Shown here: positions 6,662 through 15,401 of the stretch, one piece after another
How the letters are laid out: each line of letters begins with the position of its first letter
How positions within the stretch are numbered: position 1 is the stretch's first letter
NCBI RefSeq assembly: GCF_902764455.1
Contig: NZ_CACWVY010000002.1
Coordinates: 33,926 to 97,925 of the forward strand
Direction of reading: 5' to 3'
Source: an uncultured Methanobrevibacter sp.
GTDB lineage: Archaea > Methanobacteriota > Methanobacteria > Methanobacteriales > Methanobacteriaceae
DNA length: 64,000 nucleotides
Program-made: the position numbers and the translations under genes
The notes under the pieces: generated by a model
Told to the model about the DNA's origin: nothing
What the model saw: the letters and a program-made list of their open reading frames with translations, nothing else
Databases searched by the model: none

Positions 6662-7735
6662 ATGAGCGACAATAGAATAGCTATGGTTGGAACACCATGT
6701 GAAATTATGGCAGCATCCAAACTGCAACATTATACCGATAGCCCTATTGATGTTAAACTGGGCTTATTCTGTATGGAGAACTTTTCATACAAATACTTTG
6801 AAAACCTCCTGGAAGAATACGATTTGAAAATGGACGACATAGAAAAATTCCAGATAGAAAAAGGTTATATATTCTTATTATTGAAAACAAAGGAAACAGT
6901 AAAAATACCTTTATCAGTAGCTAAAAGAGTAATCAGAAAGAATTGCAGCATATGTGTTGAACTGACATCAGAGACATCAGATATCTCAATAGGTTCTATT
7001 GGATCAGAGGAAGGATGGTCTACATTAATTATCAGAACCGAAAAAGGCGAAGAAATAGTTAACGGAGCATTAGAACAAAAGTTCATTGAAGCAAAAGAGC
7101 TTAATGAAACACAATTCGAATTACTAAACAGAATTGCAGAAACAAAAATAAGCAAAAATATGGAAGAAATTGAAAAAAGAGAATTTTTGGCTAGGCCTGT
7201 ACTATATCAAAGGAATAAATCAGATGATGAAATTGCAAAAGAAATCTCAGAATCCCAATTCTTAGATTTAAAATCAAACGTTATTGATGTTGGTGCATGT
7301 GTTCTGTGCGGAGCATGCGAATATGCATGTCCGGATAACCTAATTACAATTGACGATACAAAACCGATAATGAGAGGTGAATGCCTAGAGGACTGCCACC
7401 TATGCTTTGCGGTTTGTCCAAGAACTTTTATACCTGAAAATTTACGAAATGACAACACAAAAGTAATCGGAGACTACATAAAAGTATTGACAGTGAAATC
7501 CATAAAACACAGTCAGGGTCAAGACGGTTCAATCGTTACAACATTGCTGGATTACTTATTGGCAAATGGAATTATTACTGAAGCAGTCATTGTTGATAAA
7601 GAAGATCATTTAGCTTGGAAACCTTATGCAAAGCTAACAAATGCCATTGATGATATCATCAAATCCGGAGGAACAAAATATTCAGTCTGTCCGGTATTCA
7701 AGCCATTGAAAAATATTAAAGAGGAGGCAAATTAG
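6662..7735 (+). CDS. FrhB-family F420-linked Fe-S flavoprotein with permuted domains
   Basis: A 357-residue protein related to FrhB/FpoF, which exchange electrons between coenzyme F420 and Fe-S clusters through FAD. The order is unusual. Residues 1-160 match the C-terminal FrhB domain (MVGTPCEIMAASK, GLFCMENFSYK, RKNCSICVE, IGSEEGWSTLIIRT). Two 4Fe-4S motifs follow at about 213-255 (CVLCGACEYACP and CLEDCHLCFAVCP). The last 85 residues match the N-terminal FrhB domain (GQDGSIVTTLLDYLL, WKPYAK, GGTKYSVCP). It lies 11 nt after the GXGXG gene, and its stop directly abuts the synthase start, so it is the likely electron-input subunit. F420H2 as donor is inferred. Confidence 0.9.
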   Translation: MSDNRIAMVGTPCEIMAASKLQHYTDSPIDVKLGLFCMENFSYKYFENLLEEYDLKMDDIEKFQIEKGYIFLLLKTKETVKIPLSVAKRVIRKNCSICVELTSETSDISIGSIGSEEGWSTLIIRTEKGEEIVNGALEQKFIEAKELNETQFELLNRIAETKISKNMEEIEKREFLARPVLYQRNKSDDEIAKEISESQFLDLKSNVIDVGACVLCGACEYACPDNLITIDDTKPIMRGECLEDCHLCFAVCPRTFIPENLRNDNTKVIGDYIKVLTVKSIKHSQGQDGSIVTTLLDYLLANGIITEAVIVDKEDHLAWKPYAKLTNAIDDIIKSGGTKYSVCPVFKPLKNIKEEAN

Positions 7736-9223
7736 ATGTCATTTACTGTTGAGAGAAAAATCGAAATATGCAGACAGAGCAATAATAGACCTGGCTGCTG
7801 CTGGTATCTGTGTGACAATCCGAAAAAATCAGCATGTAAAAACTGTTACAGCTGCTATTCAAATTGCCCCCACAACGTATATGAAGTAATCAATGACGAA
7901 CCATTACCGATTCGTCAGGAAAATTGTGTTGGATGTAAAATCTGTGAAGAAATGTGTCCGACACATGCAATATACGTAAGACCCCTTGTTGATGAAGGAA
8001 GAGGAGTCTGGTCAAATTCAACAATGGTTGAAATCAAACGTAAAAGCCAGACAGGATCATATAAAGTGAGAGGTTGTGGATTAACCCGGAAAATCCCAAC
8101 ATTTGATGATTTAAGCATATTGCCCGCCCAGGTTTCAAGACCTCCGATTGATTCCTACAGAGAAACATGTAAAACATCCGTCGTTCTTGGAGACAGATTT
8201 GCTGAAAATCCTATTGAAATAGACACTCCAATTATGATTGGAGCAATGTCTTTTGGTGCATTAAGTAAAGAAGCTAAAATAGCATTAGCTATTGGAAGCA
8301 GCAAAGTTGGATCAATTGCCAATACCGGTGAAGGAGGAATGCTTCCAGAAGAAAGACATTATGCTGATAAATTAATTGCACAATATGCATCAGGCCGTTT
8401 TGGAGTTTCAGCAAGCTACCTGAATAATGCAGAAGCAGTTGAAATAAAGATAGGTCAAGGTGCAAAATCAGGTATGGGAGGACATTTGCTTGCCCATAAA
8501 GTAACAGCAGAAGTAGCTAAAGTAAGAAATATCCCAGAAGGAACCTCCGCATTAAGTCCTGCAAGACACATGGATATTGTCGGACCTGAAGACTTGGGTA
8601 TGAAAATCAATCAGTTAAGAGAAATTACTGACTGGAAAATACCTATTATCGTAAAATTCGCATCAGGCAGAGTAGAGCAGGACGTAAAGATTGCAGCAAA
8701 GGCAGGTGCTGATATTATTGTAGTTGACGGCATGCAGGGCGGAACCGGTGCAGGACCCGAAGTAGTTACAGAACATGCAGGTATTCCAACAATAGAAGCT
8801 ATAGTTAAAGCTGATGATGCACTTAAAGACATTAATTTAAGAAGTGAAGTGAGCCTTGTAGCAGCTGGAGGAATACGATCCGGAGCAGATGTTGCAAAAG
8901 CAATAGCTTTAGGTGCAGATGCAGTATATATCGCAACTTCAGCATTGATTTCAATAGGATGTAAAGTCTGTCAATCCTGTTCTGAGGGCATTTGTCCGAA
9001 AGGAATTGCAACACAGGACAGAGTGCTTAGAAGAAGATTAGATCCTATAAGAAAAGGTCAGCAAGTCGCAAATTACATTGAAGCAATGACTCAGGAAGTA
9101 ACATCACTAACCCAGCAAGCAGGAAATACCGATATAGAAAATCTTGAACGTGAAGACCTTGTTGCATTGACTATGGAAGCTTCACAATTGACTGGAGTGC
9201 CGATGGTGAGCAAACAGCATTAA
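7736..9223 (+). CDS. gltB: Glutamate synthase, FMN/Fe-S catalytic subunit
   Basis: A 495-residue central domain of glutamate synthase, which joins 2-oxoglutarate with the ammonia freed by the amidotransferase and reduces the adduct to glutamate. Two N-terminal 4Fe-4S motifs lie at about 34-50 (CKNCYSCYSNCP) and 63-75 (CVGCKICEEMCP). The FMN-binding TIM barrel follows (IMIGAMSFGALS, TGEGGMLPEER, DGMQGGTGAGPEV at about 332, AAGGIRSGADVAKA). The 3Fe-4S cysteine group is at about 408-420 (CKVCQSCSEGICP). The N-terminal ferredoxin is typical of the archaeal form and would receive electrons from the adjacent FrhB-type subunit. Confidence 0.95.
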   Translation: MSFTVERKIEICRQSNNRPGCCWYLCDNPKKSACKNCYSCYSNCPHNVYEVINDEPLPIRQENCVGCKICEEMCPTHAIYVRPLVDEGRGVWSNSTMVEIKRKSQTGSYKVRGCGLTRKIPTFDDLSILPAQVSRPPIDSYRETCKTSVVLGDRFAENPIEIDTPIMIGAMSFGALSKEAKIALAIGSSKVGSIANTGEGGMLPEERHYADKLIAQYASGRFGVSASYLNNAEAVEIKIGQGAKSGMGGHLLAHKVTAEVAKVRNIPEGTSALSPARHMDIVGPEDLGMKINQLREITDWKIPIIVKFASGRVEQDVKIAAKAGADIIVVDGMQGGTGAGPEVVTEHAGIPTIEAIVKADDALKDINLRSEVSLVAAGGIRSGADVAKAIALGADAVYIATSALISIGCKVCQSCSEGICPKGIATQDRVLRRRLDPIRKGQQVANYIEAMTQEVTSLTQQAGNTDIENLEREDLVALTMEASQLTGVPMVSKQH

Positions 9224-9250
9224 AACAAATGAATATTAGGAGACAATATT

Positions 9251-11896
9251 ATGGCAGCATTCGAAAGAATCAAATCAGGGATTCCCGGGCTTGACGAAGC
9301 TTTAGACAACATTCGTTTAGGAGATAACGTGGTTTGGAACGTTACAAACTTAAATGAATTTTCATACTTTGTCAATCCTTATGTAAGACAAGCAAAAGAG
9401 GATAACAGAAACTTAATATACATTCGGTTTGCCAATCATCCTCCATTAATAGAAATGACAGAAGAAGACTTTAAACTGCTTGAAATCGAACAGGAAAATC
9501 CTGACACCGAATTTTGCATGATAGAACGTGACGGGATTAAAATATATAAAGTAAATCCCTATAACCAGTTTGAGACATTTACCTTAGAAGTTCACAGAAT
9601 TATAGAAAAGGAAGGATTTGACGCATTTTATGTATTTGACTGCCTAAGTGATCTTCAGGCAGTATGGTCAACAGATTTAATGATGGGGAATTTCTTTAAG
9701 GTTACCTGCCCATTTCTGTTCCAGCTGGATACCGTAGCATATTTCCCTATTATTCGAGGAAGACATTCATATGACGCCATAGCAAAAATTCGTGAAACTA
9801 CCCAGCTATTCCTGAATGTGTATTCCAATTCACCAGAAGAACTTTATGTTTCTCCTTTAAAGGTATGGAACAGATATTCACAAACCATGTTTTTGGGACA
9901 TAAGTTCAACCCTCAAACCGGTTTCGTTAAAGTCCTTCAGGACGGCCAGGAAGTAAGCAAATACTATAAGACTATCAACGATTCAGACAAATATCAGAAC
10001 GGACAGATTCTGGACAGCTGGGAAAGGTACATGCTTCAGGTCAGAATGAAGTATGAAGAAGGCGAAAATATCGATGACGAGTGCGACAAAATATGTGAGC
10101 TGATGATGACCAAAGACGAAAGGATGCTTTCCAAGATTAAGGAATATTTTACCTTTGAAGACTACATTACCATCTATGACCGTCGTGTGGGAAGCGGATT
10201 GGTCGGAGGTAAATCCTGCGGAATGCTGCTTGCAAGAAAAATAATCGAGAAAAACTGTCCGGAAATATACAACAATAGCTTTGAACCTGATGATTCATTC
10301 TATATAGGCTCTGATTTATTTTACACTTATATCGTTTCTAATGACCTCTGGGATTTACGAGTAAAACAGAGAACACCCGAAGGTTATTATGAATATGGAA
10401 AAAAACTGGAAGATGCTCTTAAAAATGGAACATTTTCTGATGAAATAAAAAAAGAATTCATACACATATTGGACTATTTCGGACAGAATCCTATCATTGT
10501 GCGCTCAAGCAGTTTTCTTGAAGACGGATACGGAAATGCATTTGCAGGTAAATACGAATCAGTATTCTGCGCAAATAGAGGAAGTCTTGAAGAACGTTTA
10601 GATGCATTTGAAGAAGCTGTAAAAATTGTATATTCCAGTACCATGAATATTTCAGCTTTGGAATACCGGAAATTAAACGATTTGGACGATACTGATGAAC
10701 AAATGGGTCTTTTAGTTCAAAGGGTTTCAGGATCATATTATGGAGACTATTTATTCCCTACCGCCGCAGGAGTAGGTTTTTCATACAGTCCATATTCTCC
10801 GCTTCCAGACATGGACAACAGCAAGGGAATGTTAAGACTTGTAATGGGTCTCGGTACAAAGGCTGTTGACCGGACCAAAAAGGATTATCCCAGAATAATC
10901 AATCTTGACAAACCGGAAGTAACTCTAACAAAAGATATTAAAGAAAAACACAGATATTCCCAGCATTATCTTGATGTTATTGACCTTAAAAATATCAATC
11001 AGCACGACATCCCCGTTGATGACGGTTTGAAGATAATTCCAAGATATGCTAAAAAAGTTCTGGTTGAGCATGACAGAGAAGCAGAAAGGATGTTTCGTGA
11101 CAGAGGACAACGCCGTGAAATTGTATTTGTAAACTGTGAAGGAATTGTAAAAAATCACGAATTCATTGAGGTAATGAAAGAAATTTTAAGCACATTGGAA
11201 ACCGCATATGACTATCCTGTCGACATTGAATATACAGTTAATATCGGAGAGGACAATTCCTTTAACATAAACCTGCTGCAATGCCGCCCTCTTCAAGTAT
11301 CAACAAATAACGAATCAATAGAAATGCCTGAAGACAAAAATGTTTTCTTCCATATTAAAGAATCCTCAATGGGAATGTCCCGAAAAAATAAAATAGACAC
11401 CATATGCTATGTCGACCCCCATAAGTATTATGAGTATCCATATGCTCAAAAAAGTTCAATATCCCGTGTGATAAGTGACGTGAATACCTACTGTAAAAAC
11501 AATGACAAAACAGCAATTTTAATAGTTCCCGGAAGAATCGGTACATCTTCACCTGAATTAGGTATTCCAGTAGTATTTGCAGACATAAGTCATTTCACAG
11601 CAATTCTAGAGGAATCATATAGCGAAGTCGGATACATGCCAGAATTATCATTTGGAAGCCATATGTTCCAGGATTTGGTAGAAGCGGAAATATACTATGG
11701 TGCACTGTTTGAAAATGAGAAAAAAATAGAATTCAACAGAGACATGGTATTTGAGCGTCAAAACATCCTAAAGGACATCAATCCTAATTTAAATGAGGAA
11801 GTATATCAGATGATACAAGTCATAGACTTCGATGAAAATAAAGCGGAACTATACCATGACATGAACAAAGACGAAACACTGTGTATTTTCAAATAA
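9251..11896 (+). CDS. KaiC-like / PEP-synthase-like ATP-grasp fusion protein
   Basis: An 881-residue protein. Residues 1-200 resemble a RecA/KaiC domain (SGIPGLDEAL) but the P-loop is missing, with LGDNVVW where G-x4-GKS should be. At about 308 begins the nucleotide-binding half of PEP synthase/pyruvate phosphate dikinase (DRRVGSGLVGGKSCGM, then RSSSFLEDGYGNAFAGKY at about 417-434, and LLQCRPLQ at about 675). The tail (GRIGTSSPELGIPVVFADISHF, about 760-780) resembles the swivelling phosphohistidine domain but lacks the TxHxxI histidine motif, and there is no PEP-binding barrel. It cannot be a full PEP synthase. As the last gene of the glutamate synthase operon, 27 nt behind gltB, it may be regulatory. 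Confidence 0.75.
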   Translation: MAAFERIKSGIPGLDEALDNIRLGDNVVWNVTNLNEFSYFVNPYVRQAKEDNRNLIYIRFANHPPLIEMTEEDFKLLEIEQENPDTEFCMIERDGIKIYKVNPYNQFETFTLEVHRIIEKEGFDAFYVFDCLSDLQAVWSTDLMMGNFFKVTCPFLFQLDTVAYFPIIRGRHSYDAIAKIRETTQLFLNVYSNSPEELYVSPLKVWNRYSQTMFLGHKFNPQTGFVKVLQDGQEVSKYYKTINDSDKYQNGQILDSWERYMLQVRMKYEEGENIDDECDKICELMMTKDERMLSKIKEYFTFEDYITIYDRRVGSGLVGGKSCGMLLARKIIEKNCPEIYNNSFEPDDSFYIGSDLFYTYIVSNDLWDLRVKQRTPEGYYEYGKKLEDALKNGTFSDEIKKEFIHILDYFGQNPIIVRSSSFLEDGYGNAFAGKYESVFCANRGSLEERLDAFEEAVKIVYSSTMNISALEYRKLNDLDDTDEQMGLLVQRVSGSYYGDYLFPTAAGVGFSYSPYSPLPDMDNSKGMLRLVMGLGTKAVDRTKKDYPRIINLDKPEVTLTKDIKEKHRYSQHYLDVIDLKNINQHDIPVDDGLKIIPRYAKKVLVEHDREAERMFRDRGQRREIVFVNCEGIVKNHEFIEVMKEILSTLETAYDYPVDIEYTVNIGEDNSFNINLLQCRPLQVSTNNESIEMPEDKNVFFHIKESSMGMSRKNKIDTICYVDPHKYYEYPYAQKSSISRVISDVNTYCKNNDKTAILIVPGRIGTSSPELGIPVVFADISHFTAILEESYSEVGYMPELSFGSHMFQDLVEAEIYYGALFENEKKIEFNRDMVFERQNILKDINPNLNEEVYQMIQVIDFDENKAELYHDMNKDETLCIFK

Positions 11897-11960
11897 TCAG
11901 GCCATGATTAAAACACGATTATAATGGAAATTATTTCATTATTAGGGCAGGCGGGTGGGA

Positions 11961-11968
11961 CATATGCC
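11961..11968 (-). repeat. Inverted fifth copy of the GGCATATG repeat
   Basis: CATATGCC on the plus strand, followed by TTTTTA, so the minus strand reads TAAAAAGGCATATG, like the four copies upstream of the operon. It lies 65 nt after the last gene of the glutamate synthase operon, next to a GC-rich patch that is odd for this spacer. Confidence 0.5.
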
Positions 11969-12045
11969 TTTTTATTTGATAATTCTTTTAAACAAAAAAG
12001 ATTTTTCAAATAACGAAAACGTATGACAAAATCTTTGATGTGATT

Positions 12046-12080
12046 AACGGCCCTATTGAAATTTTTACAATAGGGCTGTT
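12046..12080 (+). terminator. Long hairpin downstream of the glutamate synthase operon
   Basis: AACGGCCCTATTG pairs with CAATAGGGCTGTT around a 9-nt AT loop. This is a 13-bp stem with one G-U pair, followed by a T-rich run. It lies between converging genes and could end transcription of the operon, although it is about 150 nt past the last stop codon. Confidence 0.5.
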
Positions 12081-12466
12081 TCACATGTTTTTTAAGCTAT
12101 TTTATTTTAATATAAAACCAACATCAAAACCATTTAAAAAAAACAAATTATTGAAAATTCATATATCTTCGATTGGAAAAGATTGATGAAATAAATAACC
12201 CACACCAATATATGAAATTAATAATGATTTAAATTAAAAATTTTAATTAAAAATACAATTTAATGTTACTCAGATTTAATTTAAATTAGGTTTCAAAATT
12301 AGCAGTACCAAGACCAAGTATAACCTGCTTACAATGATGTTTAAAAAAAATAATGGAGACACAAATTAAATTTACCCCATCGTAATTTTAACAGGACCAA
12401 ATTTTGAATTTTAACAATTTTTTGATTTTTATCCCTTAAAAAGAAAAAAAGGAGAAAAATACTTGT

Positions 12467-13465
12467 TTAATATTTAAAACAAGTACTAGTCTTTTTAGAA
12501 TAACAGTTATTGCAACTTTGACAAATTGCAACCCCTTCACCATTAGCTTTCCAGTCAGCCAAAAAGTCAGCCTGTGCTACAAAAGGTTTAGACATTGAAA
12601 CAAACTCTACTTTTGAGTTATTAAGCACATCATTGATTTTAGACATTTCCCTTAAAGATCCTCCCAATACGACAGGAATATCAACAGCATCAATTAAATC
12701 ATCGACATATATCAAAAATGGATGTTTAACACCTTTATCATAAATCTGTGAAATTGTACGTGCGGTTAACTGGATGCTATCTGCACCTGCCTTTTCAAGT
12801 TCACATGCAATAGCTATACTTTCATCAGCTGTAATTCCGCCTTTTCTAACATCCCACGGATTGATTCTGCAGCTTACATGCATATCCATTGTCTTTTTAA
12901 TGACCTTGATAATTTCAGCAGAAATTCTAACACGATTTTCAGTATTTCCCCCATATTTATCGGTTCTTTGATTGAAATAAGGGTTCATAAAACGAGCTAA
13001 GTAAAAATTATTTCCCATATTTATTTGAATTCCGTCAAATCCTGCAAATGAGAATTTTTTAGCAGCCATTATTACTTCTGCCTGCAATTTTCTGATTCCA
13101 TCCTGAGATATATCATTAGCCTCCACCTTTTGGTTTTCACCATCATCATAGTAGAAAAATGCCAGTTGACCTAAAATTGGAACATCATGATTGTGTGCAA
13201 TATCAGTAACCATCTTATAATCCTTAATAAAACCTCTGTAATTCAAACTTGTTGAATAAGGGAAAAATCTGTCTTTATGGTCAAGGGCAAATATCTCAGA
13301 TACAATTAAACCTGTGCCGCTACCTGCTATTTTTTCATATCTGTCAAATATTGCAGGGGTTAAAAATCCGCCTTCTTCTGTTTCTGTTTCCCAAGTACCT
13401 GTTCTGACTATGCGGCTATTAAGTTTTAAATCTCCAAATTGACATTCATCAAAAATATCCTTCAT
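12467..13465 (-). CDS. Old-yellow-enzyme-family NADH:flavin oxidoreductase
   Basis: A 332-residue FMN TIM barrel of the OYE family. Visible blocks are the N-terminal FGDLKLNSRIVRTGTWE, the substrate-side RFMNPYFNQRTDKYGGN (the strongest family signature), SCRINPWD and the C-terminal FMN-phosphate region VVLGGSLREM. It ends in a cysteine cluster (CQSCNNCYSKKTSTC), like the Fe-S site of 2,4-dienoyl-CoA reductase-type members but shortened. It therefore probably carries FMN and perhaps a 4Fe-4S cluster without the extra NADPH domain. The substrate cannot be told. It is a single gene with a GAGAGTG ribosome site. Confidence 0.85.
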   Translation of the reverse strand: MKDIFDECQFGDLKLNSRIVRTGTWETETEEGGFLTPAIFDRYEKIAGSGTGLIVSEIFALDHKDRFFPYSTSLNYRGFIKDYKMVTDIAHNHDVPILGQLAFFYYDDGENQKVEANDISQDGIRKLQAEVIMAAKKFSFAGFDGIQINMGNNFYLARFMNPYFNQRTDKYGGNTENRVRISAEIIKVIKKTMDMHVSCRINPWDVRKGGITADESIAIACELEKAGADSIQLTARTISQIYDKGVKHPFLIYVDDLIDAVDIPVVLGGSLREMSKINDVLNNSKVEFVSMSKPFVAQADFLADWKANGEGVAICQSCNNCYSKKTSTCFKY

Positions 13466-13530
13466 AAAAAAACACTCTCACAAAAAAAGAATTGAAAAAA
13501 ATAGAATTAAAAAAAAAGAATTTGGGTAAT

Positions 13531-15252
13531 CTATTTGATTACCATTAAAATATCGCCATTACTTACTGCGTCACCTTCTTCAATAAAGATTTCCTCAACA
13601 ACACCGTCAACTTCGGATTGAATGTCATTTTCCATCTTCATAGCTTCAATAACACAGATTGTAGAACCTTTTTCAACTTTATCTCCAACATTTACGTTGA
13701 GTTTGATTATCATACCCTGCATTGTAGAGATAACTCCGCCTTCAATTTCTCCAACAGGTTTGGCTGGTCCGCTTTCGCCTTCGCCAATTTCCATGAATCC
13801 TGTAGGCATGATTTTAACTTCAAAGACATCTCCATCAACTTCAACATTATATTCTGTTGGAATTCCGATAGCTTCGTTTTCATCGAGAGATACTGGGGGT
13901 TTGAGAGGTTCTTCCACACCTTCACCTTTAAGGAATTTAGGAGCGATTGGTGGGTATAATGCATAGGTCAATGCATCTTCATCAGATTTGACAAATCCTT
14001 CTGATTCACCTTCTGTTTTATATTTGTCAAATTCAGGTTCAAGTAAATCTGCAGGCCTGCATGTGATTACTTCATCATCACCAATGACCCTTTTAGCAAC
14101 TTCCGGATTTACAGGTGCAGGAGGTTTACCGTACATTCCTTTCATGTATTCTTTTACTTCATTGGACACAGTTTTATACCTTTCTCCACCTAACACGTTC
14201 ATTACTGATTGAATACCAACAATCTGACTTGTTGGAGTTACGAGTGGTGGATATCCCATATCTTTTCTTACACGAGGCATTTCATCCAATACATCACTGT
14301 ATCTGTCAAGAGCATTTTGCTCTTTGAGTTGAGATATGAGGTTTGAAAGCATTCCTCCAGGAATTTGGTATAACAATACATCCGCATCAATACTTTCAGA
14401 AATCGGATCAAGGATTCCTGCATATTTCAATTTGATATCATCAAAGTATTTTTTAATATGAGACAATAATTTTAAATCAAGACCAGTGTCATAAGGAGTT
14501 CCTTGAAGAGCGGCAACAAGACTTTCTGTTGGAGGCTGACTTGTTCCCCATGCAAGAGGTGAAATTGCTGTATCCAAAACATCAACGCCTGCCTGACATG
14601 CAGCATAATAACTGATTGGAGTCATACCACTGGTACAATGACTGTGCAAATCTACAAGCAAATCAGTTTCTTCTTTAAGTTTTGATACCAATTCATAAGC
14701 TGCAGTCGGAGTGATTAAACCGGCCATATCCTTAATAGCTACTGAATCACAGTCAAGTGCTTCCAAATCTTTTGCCAGACTGACGAAGTCATCGATTGTG
14801 TGTACCGGACTTATGGTATAACTTATAGTACCCTGAACATGTGCCCCTTGGTCTTTAGCAACTTTAATTGCTTTTTCCATGTTCCTAATATCGTTTAAAG
14901 CATCAAAAATCCTAAATATGTCAACCCCGTTTTCATATGATTTTTCTACAAATTTGGTAACAACATCATCAGGATAATGTTTATAACCAACAAGGTTTTG
15001 TCCCCTTAAAAGCATTTGAATAGGAGTTTTGTTAAATTCAGATTTTAATTGCCTTAATCTTTCCCATGGATCTTCGTTCAAATATCTAATACAAGTATCA
15101 AAAGTAGCTCCACCCCAAGCTTCAACAGAGAAATATCCTACATTATCCATCTCCTCAGCAATAGGAATCATATCTCTTGTTCTCATTCTAGTTGCAAGCA
15201 AAGATTGGTGAGCATCACGAAGTGCTGTTTCTGTAAATCTTACTTTTGCCAT
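13531..15252 (-). CDS. pycB: Pyruvate carboxylase subunit B (biotin carboxyl-transfer subunit)
   Basis: A 573-residue protein. The N-terminal barrel has the carboxyltransferase signatures (FTETALRDAHQSL, EAWGGATFD, FRIFDALND, DLHSHCTSGM with metal-binding histidines), then a conserved PycA/PycB-type middle domain. A C-terminal biotinyl domain holds EAMKMEND with Lys-539 as the biotin site. It moves CO2 from biotin to pyruvate to make oxaloacetate for the incomplete reductive TCA pathway and for aspartate/glutamate synthesis. The partner PycA, the biotin carboxylase, is not in the window. Related oxaloacetate decarboxylase alpha subunits look similar, but methanogens use this form for carboxylation. 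Confidence 0.93.
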   Translation of the reverse strand: MAKVRFTETALRDAHQSLLATRMRTRDMIPIAEEMDNVGYFSVEAWGGATFDTCIRYLNEDPWERLRQLKSEFNKTPIQMLLRGQNLVGYKHYPDDVVTKFVEKSYENGVDIFRIFDALNDIRNMEKAIKVAKDQGAHVQGTISYTISPVHTIDDFVSLAKDLEALDCDSVAIKDMAGLITPTAAYELVSKLKEETDLLVDLHSHCTSGMTPISYYAACQAGVDVLDTAISPLAWGTSQPPTESLVAALQGTPYDTGLDLKLLSHIKKYFDDIKLKYAGILDPISESIDADVLLYQIPGGMLSNLISQLKEQNALDRYSDVLDEMPRVRKDMGYPPLVTPTSQIVGIQSVMNVLGGERYKTVSNEVKEYMKGMYGKPPAPVNPEVAKRVIGDDEVITCRPADLLEPEFDKYKTEGESEGFVKSDEDALTYALYPPIAPKFLKGEGVEEPLKPPVSLDENEAIGIPTEYNVEVDGDVFEVKIMPTGFMEIGEGESGPAKPVGEIEGGVISTMQGMIIKLNVNVGDKVEKGSTICVIEAMKMENDIQSEVDGVVEEIFIEEGDAVSNGDILMVIK

Positions 15253-15401
15253 TAATATTACACCTCTTTTAAATTCGATTTATAAATAATCTTAAAATAT
15301 CCAACTATACTATATGTTTTTTGTATTATATAAATTAATTATATAAAAAACTTAAAATGTGAAAAAAATAGTGTTTTAAAAAAAAAGTAAAGATTGAAAA
15401 A

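Larger units (their letters stand above)
11897..12466. other. 570-bp intergenic region between convergent genes
   Basis: Contains a short GC-rich island (GGGCAGGCGGGTGGG, 11944-11958) directly followed by the inverted GGCATATG copy (11961-11968), a strong hairpin (12046-12080) and then about 390 bp of AT-rich sequence with no reading frame or motif that I can support. Confidence 0.6.

Noticed and set aside
9251..11896. A second functional PEP synthase
   Set aside because: The phosphohistidine motif and the PEP-binding barrel are missing; the complete ppsA is at 60871-63150.
11926..11937. GGAAATTATTTC as a second NrpR operator
   Set aside because: The spacing is four and the right half is TTTC, not TTCC, and it lies after the operon, away from any promoter.
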